Below, one piece after another: positions 34,316 to 44,709 of a stretch of 64,000 nt of DNA. This stretch comes from Marinobacter sp. GTDB taxonomy: Bacteria > Pseudomonadota > Gammaproteobacteria > Pseudomonadales > Oleiphilaceae. The position numbers and the translations under genes were made by a program. The notes beneath the pieces are model-generated. The model saw only the letters and a program-made list of their open reading frames with translations, was not told the origin of the DNA and did no database searches. Position 1 is the stretch's first letter, and the number at the start of each line of letters is the position of its first letter. The stretch spans positions 124,001-188,000 of the forward strand of contig JACIZI010000002.1 of assembly GCA_014359475.1 (NCBI GenBank). Direction: 5' to 3'.

Positions 34316-37078
34316 ATGTCGACGACCCGTCTGAGTAACGACAGTCTGAACACCCTTTCCAGCCTGGATGCAGGCGGCAAGACCTTCCACTACTACAGTC
34401 TGCCCAAAGCTTCGGAAACACTCGGAGATCTGGACCGGTTGCCGTTTTCCCTCAAGGTCCTGACCGAGAACCTGCTGCGTAATGAGGACGGCACCACCGT
34501 TGAGCGCAAGCATATTGATGCCATGGTCCAGTGGCTGAAAAACCGCCACTCCGATACGGAAATCCAGTTCCGGCCAGCCCGGGTGTTGATGCAGGACTTC
34601 ACCGGTGTGCCCGGCGTTGTGGATCTGGCCGCCATGCGTGAGGCGGTCAAGAACGCTGGCAAGGACCCGGCGATGATCAACCCCCTGTCGCCGGTGGATC
34701 TGGTGATTGACCACTCGGTGATGGTGGACAAGTACGGCAACCCGTCCGCCTTCAAGGACAACGTCAAAATCGAGATGGAGCGCAACAACGAGCGCTATGA
34801 GTTCCTGCGCTGGGGTCAGCAGGCTTTTGATAACTTCCGGGTGGTACCGCCGGGTACCGGTATCTGTCACCAGGTGAACCTGGAGTATCTGGGCAAGACA
34901 GTGTGGCAGAAGGAGGTTGAAGGCAAGACCTTGGCCTATCCCGACACCCTGGTGGGCACCGACTCCCACACCACCATGATCAACGGCCTGGGTATCCTCG
35001 GCTGGGGTGTCGGTGGTATCGAGGCGGAAGCGGCGATGCTGGGCCAGCCGGTATCCATGCTGATTCCCGAAGTGGTCGGTTTCAAGGTCTCCGGCAAGCT
35101 GCGGGAAGGCATTACTGCCACCGACCTGGTGCTCACCGTCACGGAAATGTTGCGCAAAAAAGGCGTAGTGGGCAAGTTTGTGGAATTCTACGGTGATGGC
35201 CTGAAAGACATGCCTGTGGCGGACCGGGCCACCATCGCCAACATGGCCCCGGAATACGGTGCCACCTGCGGTTTTTTCCCGGTAGATGAGCAGACCATCA
35301 GTTACATGCGTCTGACCGGCAGGGACGATGAACTGCTGGAGCTGGTGGAAGCCTATGCCAAGGCCCAGGGCCTCTGGCGAGAGCCCGGCCATGAGCCGGT
35401 CTACACCGATACTCTGGAACTGGATATGGGCGAAGTGGAAGCCAGTCTGGCGGGACCCAAGCGGCCCCAGGACCGGGTGGCCCTCAGCAACATGAAGGCT
35501 TCCTTCGAGCTCTTGATGGAAACCGCAGAAGGCGCAGGAGAAGCCCGGGAAACCAAGCTGGAATCGGAAGGCGGTGGTACTGCCGTCGGCGCGCAACACG
35601 CCTGGTTCGATCACCCCGCCAGTCAGCCGCTGGAGATGAACGGCGAGTCGACCCGGCTGGATCCGGGTGCGGTGGTGATCGCCGCGATCACTTCCTGCAC
35701 CAACACCTCCAACCCCAGCGTGATGATGGCGGCGGGCCTGATGGCGCAAAAGGCTGTCGCGAAGGGGCTGCAAACCAAACCCTGGGTGAAAACCTCGCTG
35801 GCTCCTGGCTCCAAGGTGGTCACCGACTACCTGAAAGTGGCAGGTCTGCAGGAAGACATGAACAAGCTGGGGTTCAATCTGGTGGGGTATGGTTGCACTA
35901 CCTGCATCGGTAACTCCGGTCCGCTGCCGGATGAGGTGGAGAAAGCCATCGCTGATGGCGACCTGACCGTTGCCTCGGTACTGTCCGGTAACCGCAACTT
36001 TGAGGGGCGGGTGCATCCGCTGGTGAAAACCAACTGGCTGGCTTCGCCCCCGCTGGTGGTGGCCTACGCCCTGGCGGGTAACGTGCGGATGGATCTCACC
36101 AAGGATCCGTTGGGCTCGGACCAGGACGGCAACCCGGTCTATCTGAAAGACCTGTGGCCCAGCCAGGCGGAAATCGCCGAGGCGGTCGAGAAGGTCAAGA
36201 CCGATATGTTCCGCAAGGAGTACGGTGAAGTGTTCGAGGGTGACGATACCTGGAAGTCGATCAAAGTGCCGGAGAGCAAGGTGTACGAGTGGAGCGACAA
36301 ATCCACCTACATCCAGCATCCGCCGTTCTTTGAAGGGCTGCGGGAGGAGCCGGATGCCATTGAAGACATCCGGGATGCCAATATCCTGGCCCTGCTGGGG
36401 GATTCGGTAACCACCGACCACATCTCCCCGGCCGGTTCCTTCAAGCCGGATACGCCGGCGGGCAAATACCTGCAGGAGCATGGCGTGGAGCCGAAAGACT
36501 TCAACTCCTACGGTTCCCGCAGGGGTAACCATGAGGTCATGATGCGCGGCACCTTCGCCAACGTGCGCATCCGCAACGAGATGCTCGATGGCGTGGAAGG
36601 CGGGTACACGAAATTTGTGCCCACCGGTGAGCAGATGGCCATCTACGATGCGGCCATGAAGTACCAGGAGCAGGGCACGCCGCTGGTGGTGATCGCCGGC
36701 AAGGAATACGGCACCGGCTCGAGCCGTGACTGGGCGGCCAAGGGTACCCGCCTGCTGGGTGTCAGGGCCGTGGTGGCCGAGTCTTACGAGCGCATCCACC
36801 GCTCCAATCTGATTGGTATGGGCGTGATGCCGCTGCAGTTCCCGGAGGGTGTGGATCGCAAGACCCTGAAACTGACCGGTGAGGAAACCATCAGCATTGA
36901 AGGCCTGTCCGGCGACATCCAGCCGGGCCAGACACTGACCATGACGGTGAAGTACAAGGATGGCTCCACCGAGAGCTGCGAACTGAAATCACGGATTGAT
37001 ACCGCGAATGAGGCGGTGTACTTCAGGCATGGCGGTATTCTGCACTATGTGGTGCGGGAGATGCTGAAGTCTGCCTGA
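34316..37078 (+). CDS. acnA: Aconitate hydratase AcnA
   Basis: A 920-residue aconitase A, converting citrate to isocitrate in the TCA cycle. The three [4Fe-4S] cysteines are present at 461 (S-C-T-N-T-S-N-P), 527 and 530 (G-C-T-T-C-I-G-N), with the same relative spacing as in E. coli AcnA. The swivelling C-terminal domain contains Y-G-S-R-R-G-N-H-E and [21 protein letters not shown] precedes the ATG. The roughly 250 bases upstream contain no gene; I see no certain promoter there. No other TCA genes flank it. Confidence 0.97.
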   Translation: MSTTRLSNDSLNTLSSLDAGGKTFHYYSLPKASETLGDLDRLPFSLKVLTENLLRNEDGTTVERKHIDAMVQWLKNRHSDTEIQFRPARVLMQDFTGVPGVVDLAAMREAVKNAGKDPAMINPLSPVDLVIDHSVMVDKYGNPSAFKDNVKIEMERNNERYEFLRWGQQAFDNFRVVPPGTGICHQVNLEYLGKTVWQKEVEGKTLAYPDTLVGTDSHTTMINGLGILGWGVGGIEAEAAMLGQPVSMLIPEVVGFKVSGKLREGITATDLVLTVTEMLRKKGVVGKFVEFYGDGLKDMPVADRATIANMAPEYGATCGFFPVDEQTISYMRLTGRDDELLELVEAYAKAQGLWREPGHEPVYTDTLELDMGEVEASLAGPKRPQDRVALSNMKASFELLMETAEGAGEARETKLESEGGGTAVGAQHAWFDHPASQPLEMNGESTRLDPGAVVIAAITSCTNTSNPSVMMAAGLMAQKAVAKGLQTKPWVKTSLAPGSKVVTDYLKVAGLQEDMNKLGFNLVGYGCTTCIGNSGPLPDEVEKAIADGDLTVASVLSGNRNFEGRVHPLVKTNWLASPPLVVAYALAGNVRMDLTKDPLGSDQDGNPVYLKDLWPSQAEIAEAVEKVKTDMFRKEYGEVFEGDDTWKSIKVPESKVYEWSDKSTYIQHPPFFEGLREEPDAIEDIRDANILALLGDSVTTDHISPAGSFKPDTPAGKYLQEHGVEPKDFNSYGSRRGNHEVMMRGTFANVRIRNEMLDGVEGGYTKFVPTGEQMAIYDAAMKYQEQGTPLVVIAGKEYGTGSSRDWAAKGTRLLGVRAVVAESYERIHRSNLIGMGVMPLQFPEGVDRKTLKLTGEETISIEGLSGDIQPGQTLTMTVKYKDGSTESCELKSRIDTANEAVYFRHGGILHYVVREMLKSA

Positions 37079-37088
37079 TCAATGGAGG

Positions 37089-37119
37089 ATTGCCGGCAGG
37101 CCCGGGGCCGGCCGGCAAT
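37089..37119. terminator. Hairpin between acnA and the convergent kinase gene
   Basis: ATTGCCGGC pairs perfectly with GCCGGCAAT, and the stem extends outward with GGA/TCC and one bulge, over a GC-rich loop that can itself fold. It fills the 54-base gap between two convergent genes. No long T-tract follows, so it may work as a Rho-assisted or bidirectional end. Confidence 0.45.
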
Positions 37120-37132
37120 TCCATGTGCCCTG

Positions 37133-39970
37133 TCAGCCCGTTGGCTTTTGGGTGCCGGGTAGTGTCAGCCAGAAAACCGAACCCTGGCCTTCCCCGGTTT
37201 CGAAGTCAACACCTCCCCCCATCTGTTCCATGATTTCCCGCGTAATTGCCAGCCCCAGGCCGGTGCCTCCCTGGCCTCTTGTGTCCGAGCTGTCCGCCTG
37301 GGCAAACTTCTCGAATACCCGTTCCCGGAACGGCTCCGGTATGCCCGGCCCCTGATCGGCCACCACTACCCTGAGAGCGTCAGGGTCAACCCTGATGGTC
37401 ACCTCGACAGTGCTGTTCTGTGGTGAGAATTTGATGGCGTTGGACAGCAGGTTGTTCAGTGCCTGCCGGAATCGGCGGGCATCGACCGGGGCCGGCGCGT
37501 CGGCGGAACCATCGGAACACCGGAGGGTGATGCCCTGTTCAACCGCGTAGGTGCGCATCTGTCCAATGGTATCCTGCACCAGCGGCGCAACAGGCTGATT
37601 GGTTATCTCCATTTCAAGCCGGCCGGCGACCAGTTTCTCCATGTCCAGCAGGTCATTGATCAGGAGTTTGAGTTGCTCGCTGTTGCGTGCGGCGATCTCA
37701 ATCAGTGACTTCTGTTGCTCCGGTATCGGGCCCATTACGCCACTGGAAATCAGCCTGAGCGATCCTGCCAGGGAGGTCAGCGGGGTACGCAGTTCATGAC
37801 TGACGGTGGAGATGAACTCGTTCTTCATGCGCTCGACTCGCTTGCGCTCCGATATGTCCTCCACCAGGACCCACACCAGGGGTTCTCCGAAGGTGGTGTT
37901 GATCCGGATACCCTGGATGTTGGCGGTATAACTGCTTCCATCCTTGCGGAGAATGTTTCGTTCGATGGGACCGAAACGGCCACTGTCACGCAGTGGCTGA
38001 AGGATGAACTCTTCCACTGTGCCGCTGTCATTCTGGAAGAAACCGGTCGCCTGCAGGTTCCTGATTTCCTCCCGTTGATAGCCGCTGGGGCGCAGCAATG
38101 CATCGTTCATGTCGAGAATTTTACCGCTCCGCAGTTCGGCCAGCATAATGCCAATGGGTGATTTTTCGAACAAGCGACGGAATTGTTCCTCGCTTTCCTT
38201 GAGGGCCAGTTCAATACCTTTGTGGTCATGAATGTCGGTGATATAACCGTGCCAGATGGTGCTGTCGTCGGGCAGGCGTTCCGGGGTGGCGCGGCCCTCG
38301 ACCCAACGCCACTCCTGACCGGAGGCCACCCGGTATTGTTCTTGCCAGGTGGTCAGATGTGTGGCGGAGACCTCGATGGATTCGGCAATTCTTTGCAGGT
38401 CATCCGGATGAATACGCTCGAACACAATGCTGGCATCCGAAGCAACTTCCTCCGGGGCGACCCCGTAGACCCCGAGCATCCCGGGGCTGGCGTAAGGGAA
38501 GGTAGAGCTGCCATCGGGCCATAGCCGGTACTGGTAAAGGGTGCCCGGTGCCTGCTCCGCCAGCTTGGCAAGGGTGGAGCTGGTTACCTGTCGTTCAATG
38601 GCGTTGGCGATCCAGCGGGCCAGCAGGGTGACAAAAGTAACTTCAGTATCCGTGAATGCGTTTCGACGCGGCTGCAGTGCAGAGAAATTCAGCGTTCCGA
38701 ACAGCTTGCCGCCCACGTGGATGGGGGCGGCGATGTAAGCCTCCAGTCCGAACAACTGGTAGCAGCGCTGATCGCGGTACTGTGAGTGGCCCATGTCGGA
38801 GATGGCCAGAGGTGCGCGGTTGTTCAGTAGTAGTGAGCAGTAGGTGTCTCCCAGGGGGAAGGTGGTGCCGGGTTCCGGATACTCCTGCAATTCGCTCTGA
38901 CACCACCGCACCGTGTAGACGTTACTGGTAATCTCGCTGACGATCGCTGTTGGCTGGCCAAGGAAATCTCTGCCACGCCTGAGTGCCCGATTAATCAGCG
39001 CCAGCTCATCTCTTTCACTCGTCATTGCCAGGTCGTTCAGTATCCGGAAGGCGGTGTTCTGTTGGTTGAGTCGGTCCAGTTGCTCCATTTCCCGGCTGAC
39101 ATCCGCGTGAGTTCCGTACATCCACAAGGGTTGACCATCGGATGTCCACTCAAGGACCTGGCCACGGTCATGCACCCAGATCCATTGGCCGTTTTTATGG
39201 CGCATGCGACAGCGATAGTTGTAACGATCAGCCTTGCCTGCGAAGTGTTGTTCCAGGCGACGGACGGATTCGGGCAGATCGTCGGGATGACACAGTGAAC
39301 GCCAGGTGTCGATGGACAAGGGTGCAAGTTCCTCCAGGGTATAGCCGCAGATTTCCGCCCAGCGGGAATTGAAGGTGGCTTCTCCGGTCCGGATGTTCCA
39401 CTCCCAGGTGCCCACCCGGGTTCCTTCGATCACGGCATGGGCCCGACGTTCACTCTCCAGCACCTCGCGATAGAGGGCATTCACTTCCCGGGCGTGTATC
39501 TCTCTTTCCACGCAATCAGCGATGTCTCGCAAAATGCCTTTCTCGCGGTCACTGAAGCCACGGGGAACATGATCGATAACGCACAGGGTGCCCAGTCGAT
39601 GCCCCTCCTTCGAGTGTAACGGGGCGCCTGCGTAGAAAATCACCGGCTTATCCCCGGACAGCAGCGGATTGCCTTTAAAACGAGGGTCCAGGCGAGCGTC
39701 CGGAATCACCATGGTGTCGTCTGAATGAATGGCGTGCCCGCAAAAGGAAATGGCCCGGCTGGTTTCCGGCACCTCCAGCCCGACCGCGGACTTGAACCAC
39801 TGCCTCTGCTCATCCACCAGGGAGACTAACGCAACGGGTAGGTCCAGCGCCTGGCTCGCGAGCCGGGTCAATCGGTCAAAACGCGCCTCCGGGGCCGTAT
39901 CAAGAAGCCCCGTTTTCTTGAGTGCCCGGAGCCGCTCTGGTTCATTGTCAGCTATGGCAGGGTATTTCAT
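37133..39970 (-). CDS. Cytoplasmic multi-sensor histidine kinase (GAF-PAS-GAF-PAS-PAS)
   Basis: A 945-residue kinase without transmembrane helices. Order of domains: GAF (about 15-165), PAS (180-300, with W-E-W-N-I-R-T-G-E), GAF (315-470), two further PAS domains (about 475-600 and 605-715, the last ending D-I-S-E-R-K-R), HisKA with S-H-E-L-R-T-P-L (His725), and an HATPase domain (D-Q-G-P-G-I-P, G-T-G-L-G-L-A-I). There is no attached receiver. Its stop-start arrangement with the next gene is not an overlap, but the downstream kinase upstream of it on this strand ends in the ATGA of this start, so the two kinases are co-transcribed. Signals are unknown; GAF/PAS suggest redox, light or small-molecule sensing. 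Confidence 0.9.
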   Translation of the reverse strand: MKYPAIADNEPERLRALKKTGLLDTAPEARFDRLTRLASQALDLPVALVSLVDEQRQWFKSAVGLEVPETSRAISFCGHAIHSDDTMVIPDARLDPRFKGNPLLSGDKPVIFYAGAPLHSKEGHRLGTLCVIDHVPRGFSDREKGILRDIADCVEREIHAREVNALYREVLESERRAHAVIEGTRVGTWEWNIRTGEATFNSRWAEICGYTLEELAPLSIDTWRSLCHPDDLPESVRRLEQHFAGKADRYNYRCRMRHKNGQWIWVHDRGQVLEWTSDGQPLWMYGTHADVSREMEQLDRLNQQNTAFRILNDLAMTSERDELALINRALRRGRDFLGQPTAIVSEITSNVYTVRWCQSELQEYPEPGTTFPLGDTYCSLLLNNRAPLAISDMGHSQYRDQRCYQLFGLEAYIAAPIHVGGKLFGTLNFSALQPRRNAFTDTEVTFVTLLARWIANAIERQVTSSTLAKLAEQAPGTLYQYRLWPDGSSTFPYASPGMLGVYGVAPEEVASDASIVFERIHPDDLQRIAESIEVSATHLTTWQEQYRVASGQEWRWVEGRATPERLPDDSTIWHGYITDIHDHKGIELALKESEEQFRRLFEKSPIGIMLAELRSGKILDMNDALLRPSGYQREEIRNLQATGFFQNDSGTVEEFILQPLRDSGRFGPIERNILRKDGSSYTANIQGIRINTTFGEPLVWVLVEDISERKRVERMKNEFISTVSHELRTPLTSLAGSLRLISSGVMGPIPEQQKSLIEIAARNSEQLKLLINDLLDMEKLVAGRLEMEITNQPVAPLVQDTIGQMRTYAVEQGITLRCSDGSADAPAPVDARRFRQALNNLLSNAIKFSPQNSTVEVTIRVDPDALRVVVADQGPGIPEPFRERVFEKFAQADSSDTRGQGGTGLGLAITREIMEQMGGGVDFETGEGQGSVFWLTLPGTQKPTG

Positions 39971-41766
39971 GGCGTGTCTCCCACGGGCGCTTCAGTGTCA
40001 CCGGGGCGGGTGGTCGCCAGCGGCAGGGTAATCCAGAAGTGAGCGCCATGGTCGTTGTAATGTCCGATCTTGCCGCCCATCAACTGGATCAGCTCCTGAC
40101 AGATCGCAAGGCCCAGCCCGGTGCCGGAGATAGATCGCCGGGTGCCCCGCTCGGCCTGGGCAAACCGCTGGAATAGTCGTTCACGGAAATCTTCGGGCAC
40201 CCCCTGGCCCTGGTCACTGACAGTTAGCCGTGCCTGCCCGTCGTCGGTCCGGCTCGCATCAATGGTAATCGTGCTTTCTTCGGGGGAGTAGCGGATGGCG
40301 TTGGTGATCAGGTTGTCGAGTATCTGCCGGGTTCGGAATGGATCGCACAAAACGGTGATGGGCCGTGCCGGCTTTGCGACCAGTTTTACCCGGGCGTTTG
40401 AGGCCAGGGACTGGTTACCTTCGACGGCATCCTGAATCAGGGCCGAGGCGGAGGTGGGTACCGGATAAACGTCCATTCTGCCGGCCAGCAGCTTATTGAA
40501 GTCCAGCAGGTCGTCGATCAGCAAGCGAAGGCGATCGCTGTTGCGCAAGGAAATCCGGATGAGCTCCGCCGCCTGGGGAGGAAGTTCGCCGGTAGCATCG
40601 GAGTTGAGTAGCTTCAGGGATCCATGGAGAGAGGTCAGCGGTGTGCGCAGTTCATGGCTGACAGTGGCCACAAAATCATTTTTTACCGCTGCCAGAGCCT
40701 CCCTTTCGCTCATCATGGCGTTGAAAGCCCTGGCCAGATGCCGTATTTCAAGGCTGCCTTCCTCGTCAAGCCGGATCTTCTGATCGGGGCTTTGAGCCAC
40801 CCCCAGAATTTTTCGGGTCATACGGGACAGAGGGGCAACAGTGCTCCTTGCGAGAAAATAGGCGAGCAGGGAAATAAGCGCCGCAACGGCCAGGCTGAGA
40901 GCGAGGAAAAAGCGAAAGGATCGGGTGGCCGGTTCAATCGCTACCTGATGCGGGGTGGCGCGGAGGAACAGCCAGCCCAGTTGCTGAAGCTGATCGGTCG
41001 CATAGAGCCACTGTTTACCTTCCGGCCCCCGGGCCAGTCCGGACGTGATACCGGTCATCGCCGCGTCAATAAGAGGGTTAGTGCCCGGTGTCGGTAATTC
41101 CAGTAACTGCGCCTTGTCATCCCGGCTGTCAACAAAAATGGCATTGTTGGTATCGATCACCCGGGTGTATACATCGGCCCGGGCGTTGTTCACGCTGGCC
41201 GGCAGGATGCTGGTCTCGGCCAGGTTCAGTACGCCTCCGGCGAAACCCAGCAGGTCGCCGTCGTCCGTTTCAATGGGCGCGAGAAATGACAGAAGAGGCA
41301 GGCCGGTGGCCCGTCCGATAATAGGGCGGCTGATAATGGAGTCTCGGGTCTGGAAAGCTCGTTGGAAATGAGGTCGGTCCCGGTAATTGGTGCCAATGCG
41401 GTCCGGCGCATGAATATTTTCTGCAATGGCGGTAGCGTTGCTGTCAAAGACCACCAGGCCGGCCGGGAACAGCCCGGCAAGCTGCTCCTGTCGTCCCAGC
41501 AGCAGTTCGATCTCCGGTAGCGGGATGAGGGTTTTCCCGTTGGTGAGGAGGCTTGCGAATAACGCCAGGGCATGGCTGCGCAACTGCAGGTTCCTGTCGA
41601 CCTGCTCCGCCAGCTGTTCGGTTTCCTTGACCTGTTGTTGGGTCAGCAGCGCTTCAAAATCAGTGGTCAGTGAGCGGTAGGCGGTCCCGGCCAGCGCCAG
41701 GACTGTCGCCAGAGCGGTTCCAAGGATAATGATGGCGACCCGGGTTGCCAGGGAAAATGCTTTCAC
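39967..41766 (-). CDS. Membrane sensor histidine kinase with periplasmic Cache-like domain
   Basis: A 599-residue kinase with an N-terminal helix (about 8-30), a periplasmic domain of some 240 residues that looks like a double Cache ligand-binding domain, a second helix near 280-305, HAMP, HisKA (S-H-E-L-R-T-P-L, His371) and HATPase (D-Q-G-Q-G-V-P, G-T-G-L-G-L-A-I). Its kinase core is clearly a paralogue of the neighbouring multi-PAS kinase: both share F-x-x-T-V-S-H-E-L-R-T-P-L-T-S-L-x-G-S-L and R-N-S-x-x-L-x-L-L-I-x-D-L-L-D. It is divergent from the response-regulator genes on the other strand, with only 95 bases between them. Confidence 0.9.
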   Translation of the reverse strand: MKAFSLATRVAIIILGTALATVLALAGTAYRSLTTDFEALLTQQQVKETEQLAEQVDRNLQLRSHALALFASLLTNGKTLIPLPEIELLLGRQEQLAGLFPAGLVVFDSNATAIAENIHAPDRIGTNYRDRPHFQRAFQTRDSIISRPIIGRATGLPLLSFLAPIETDDGDLLGFAGGVLNLAETSILPASVNNARADVYTRVIDTNNAIFVDSRDDKAQLLELPTPGTNPLIDAAMTGITSGLARGPEGKQWLYATDQLQQLGWLFLRATPHQVAIEPATRSFRFFLALSLAVAALISLLAYFLARSTVAPLSRMTRKILGVAQSPDQKIRLDEEGSLEIRHLARAFNAMMSEREALAAVKNDFVATVSHELRTPLTSLHGSLKLLNSDATGELPPQAAELIRISLRNSDRLRLLIDDLLDFNKLLAGRMDVYPVPTSASALIQDAVEGNQSLASNARVKLVAKPARPITVLCDPFRTRQILDNLITNAIRYSPEESTITIDASRTDDGQARLTVSDQGQGVPEDFRERLFQRFAQAERGTRRSISGTGLGLAICQELIQLMGGKIGHYNDHGAHFWITLPLATTRPGDTEAPVGDTP

Positions 41767-41861
41767 AAAGTTGTCTCTTTTGCCGTGATGAATCTAAACT
41801 GGCTGAGTGAATAGTATCGTTCATACAGTCAAGCAGACAGTTCGGCAACAGTGGAGTGAAG

Positions 41862-43559
41862 ATGGCCGCGGACTCTGACGTGAACATCTCGGAGCAGCTT
41901 GACGCTCTGAGAGAGCGCTTTGTCGGGAAAACCCGGCAACAGTTGCAGGACATTGGCGATAGAGTCCGGAGGATCCGCGACGAGGTCCCGACCGAGACTG
42001 ACCTGGATGAAATATACCAGATGCTCCATCGTCTGGCAGGCTCATCCGGCACATTTGGTTTCCATGGCCTGGGGCATCGTGCCCGAGATCTTGAGCAGCA
42101 GGTCAAGCCAATGGTGGATCTGGCAAAGGAGTCACGGCTGTCGCCGGAGTCCATGTCGGCGGTGATCGGCCCACGCTTTCAACGAGCGGTCGCTTCACTG
42201 AATAGTTTGCTGGACGGTGGCGCGCAAGCATTGAAGACCGCCGGTGGTCGTTCGCCGGTCCCGCAAACCGGCATACCCTCCGGGGCCCGGGAGGCGGTTC
42301 GGCTGGCGGTTGTGTGGCAGCCGGGCGAAGACGCTGCGGAACGTGCAGACCTCTGCGAGGGTCTGGAAGATGGCGGATTCTCGGTCTGCAACGTGGCATT
42401 GGAGGACCTGTTGCCGCGGCTGGCATCGGAAGAGCTGTTGGTGGTGCTCTGTCATGACAGTCTGGCCGAGGTGGTGGCGGATCAGCTGCAGATCTTTGCC
42501 AGTCAGCCGGGAGGGCACCTGGTTCCGTTCCTGACGGTCGGTGAGGATGACGGGTTTTCCAGAAGCTATGATCTGGCGGCCATGGGTGCTTTTGGCACCT
42601 TTACCATGCCCGTGGATGTCCCGGCCCTGAGTGATCGTATCGAGCGGATCCTGTCGGAACAGGAGAGCAAGTCCGGGGGCCGTGTCCTGATTGTGGATGA
42701 TGATCTGGAGCTGTTGGAGCATTATGCCCTGATTCTGGAGTCGGCTGGTTTGTCGGTGCGGACCATCCCGAATCCGGATGCCCTGCTGCATGCCCTTTCT
42801 GAGTTTGATCCGGACATTGTTTTCATGGATCTGCGCATCGGGGGCTTTTCCGGAATCACCCTGGCACGCATGATTCGTTTCGATGCGCGCTGGATCGGAT
42901 TACCGATTGTGTATCTCTCCTCGGAGAAGGATCGTTCGACCCAGCTTGAGGCCCTGTCTGAGGGTGCCGATGAGTTCATTACCAAGCCGGTGTCGGACAA
43001 CTATCTGATCAACGTTTCCCGGGTACGCTGTTACCGGGCACGGCAACTCGACAAGCTGATTTCCCGGGACAGCCTGACGGGTCTGCTCAAACATAACCTG
43101 ATCAAGCAGGAGGTACACAAGGAATATGCCCGTGCCAAACGCTCAGGGTACGATTCCGTTGTCGCCATGATCGATCTGGACCACTTTAAACAGGTGAACG
43201 ATACCTGGGGCCACCGCACCGGGGACCAGGTGATCAAGGCACTTGCCCGTGCCTTGCGGGCCAAGCTCCGCAAGACCGATGTTATCGGCCGTTACGGCGG
43301 CGAGGAATTCCTGGTCGTTATGCCGGAGTGCCGGCCTGATGACGCGCGCCGGATACTGCAGGGTTTATGCGATTATTTCGCAATGCAGGGGTTTGACACG
43401 GAAGGCGGCCAGTTCCGGGTCACCCTGAGTGCCGGCGCCAGCGATCTTTTGCTCTATCCGGATGCCGGTATGGCCATGGAGGCTGCGGACCAGGCCCTGT
43501 ACCTGCGCAAATCCTCCGGGCGCAACGGTGTCACCCTGGCCGGAGACAGGTTGCCATGA
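41862..43559 (+). CDS. Response regulator with Hpt-like, receiver and GGDEF (diguanylate cyclase) domains
   Basis: A 565-residue protein. Residues 1-110 form an Hpt-like helical domain with His56 in H-R-L-A-G-S-S-G-T-F. Residues about 140-260 look like a degenerate receiver whose phosphoacceptor position is not an Asp (L-V-V-L-C-H-D). A canonical receiver follows, with V-D-D-D, Asp323 in F-M-D-L-R and Lys in I-T-K-P. The C-terminal GGDEF domain is intact: G-G-E-E-F at 479, with R-K-T-D as the inhibitory I-site. It should produce c-di-GMP when phosphorylated. The ATG at 41862 has GGAG five bases upstream; an in-frame GTG two codons earlier is too close. Confidence 0.88.
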   Translation: MAADSDVNISEQLDALRERFVGKTRQQLQDIGDRVRRIRDEVPTETDLDEIYQMLHRLAGSSGTFGFHGLGHRARDLEQQVKPMVDLAKESRLSPESMSAVIGPRFQRAVASLNSLLDGGAQALKTAGGRSPVPQTGIPSGAREAVRLAVVWQPGEDAAERADLCEGLEDGGFSVCNVALEDLLPRLASEELLVVLCHDSLAEVVADQLQIFASQPGGHLVPFLTVGEDDGFSRSYDLAAMGAFGTFTMPVDVPALSDRIERILSEQESKSGGRVLIVDDDLELLEHYALILESAGLSVRTIPNPDALLHALSEFDPDIVFMDLRIGGFSGITLARMIRFDARWIGLPIVYLSSEKDRSTQLEALSEGADEFITKPVSDNYLINVSRVRCYRARQLDKLISRDSLTGLLKHNLIKQEVHKEYARAKRSGYDSVVAMIDLDHFKQVNDTWGHRTGDQVIKALARALRAKLRKTDVIGRYGGEEFLVVMPECRPDDARRILQGLCDYFAMQGFDTEGGQFRVTLSAGASDLLLYPDAGMAMEAADQALYLRKSSGRNGVTLAGDRLP

Positions 43560-43572
43560 CCTCGGACCATGT

Positions 43573-44709
43573 ATGCAGGTACTGATCGTTGATGACGACC
43601 CATTAATGGCGGAGTTACTGGAAACCCTGCTTTCCGGTACCCGTCCTGATCTGCATATCCGGGTAGCTCATTCCTTTCAGGCGGCCATGTCGGCATGGCA
43701 GTCTCTGACGAAGCCGGTTCTGCTGCTGCTGGACTGGTCGTTACCCGATGGCGATGGACTGACTCTGCTAAAAACGATTCGTCGGCATGACCAAACGGTT
43801 CCGGTGCTGATTGTCTCCGGCCGGTCTGACCGTGAGTCTGTCACCGCCGCCGCTCATTACGGCGTGAGCGGTTATATCACCAAACCCTTTGAGCCGGCAC
43901 TGGTTCGCTCGCGACTGGACAAGTTGCTGCCCGCCCCGGGGGTGTCTGCGGGCCGCACAGTGGAGGAGGTGCTCAGGGAAGAGCTTGAGCATCTGACGCG
44001 CCTGTCTGGTCATACCGACAGTGGCTCGATCCTGGAGCTGATGGCAGAAGCGGAGAAGCTCTCGGCGGATGGGCTGGCGCGCCGTTGGCAGCGGGATCTT
44101 GCTCTGGTGGCCCGCCTGCTTGACGTGGCGAATGGGGTTTCCCTGCGACGCTCCGGAGAGCCGGTGAATAACCTGCGGGATGCGATCACTGTCATGGGAG
44201 TGGATCACGCCTTGCAGCAGGCCCTGGCGTTGTCGCTGGATGCCAGCGCCGGGATTGATATTTCCGTGCTGTCCCACAGGGCCCGGCAATTCCATGGTCT
44301 CTCGCTGGCAATCGCGGACAAGGCTTCTGAGCTTGCCCGCGCCATGGGCCTGGACGAGCGGCCGCTTTATCTTGCAGGGCTCATGAGTCGTGTCGGCGAG
44401 GTGGCGGTTCTGGATGTTCTCCAGCGCCATATCCAGCAATGCGGCGAATTGACCGAGCAGCAAGTAGACCGGTATGTGCAGGCGTGGGCCCAGGAATATG
44501 GTAACCGCCTCAAGGTGAGTTGGAAGTTGCCGCTGGCGATCCGGGAGCTTTCCGGTGCAACACATTTCCTTCCCAAGGGAGTGGCCAGTCGTGACAAGCT
44601 GGCGATGAGGCTGGCAGCCATGCTGGTCGCCGGGCAGGAGGATACTGAAGAATGTCAGAGGCTCAGGCGTCTGGCCGGGCTGAGCGAGGACAAGGTTGAT
44701 GAACCATAG
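43573..44709 (+). CDS. Response regulator with HDOD output domain
   Basis: A 378-residue protein starting at M-Q-V-L-I-V-D-D-D-P; the frame is open upstream into the previous gene, but this is the natural receiver start. The receiver has Asp54 in L-L-L-D-W-S and Lys in I-T-K-P-F. The remaining 230 residues are helical and resemble the HDOD domain (a degenerate HD-type regulatory domain), with no HD-GYP catalytic motif visible, so hydrolysis of c-di-GMP is not expected. It starts 13 bases after the GGDEF regulator and overlaps the next receiver gene, and is therefore part of the same operon. Confidence 0.82.
   Translation: MQVLIVDDDPLMAELLETLLSGTRPDLHIRVAHSFQAAMSAWQSLTKPVLLLLDWSLPDGDGLTLLKTIRRHDQTVPVLIVSGRSDRESVTAAAHYGVSGYITKPFEPALVRSRLDKLLPAPGVSAGRTVEEVLREELEHLTRLSGHTDSGSILELMAEAEKLSADGLARRWQRDLALVARLLDVANGVSLRRSGEPVNNLRDAITVMGVDHALQQALALSLDASAGIDISVLSHRARQFHGLSLAIADKASELARAMGLDERPLYLAGLMSRVGEVAVLDVLQRHIQQCGELTEQQVDRYVQAWAQEYGNRLKVSWKLPLAIRELSGATHFLPKGVASRDKLAMRLAAMLVAGQEDTEECQRLRRLAGLSEDKVDEP

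Noticed and set aside
34208-36799. Very long open frame (863 codons) antisense to acnA
   Set aside because: It mirrors a highly conserved gene on the other strand, and its translation is His/Gln/Arg-rich without any recognisable domain; long antisense frames are common in GC-rich genes with strong codon bias.
43573-44709. HDOD regulator as a c-di-GMP phosphodiesterase
   Set aside because: The output domain lacks the H-H-E, H-D and G-Y-P signatures of HD-GYP enzymes.
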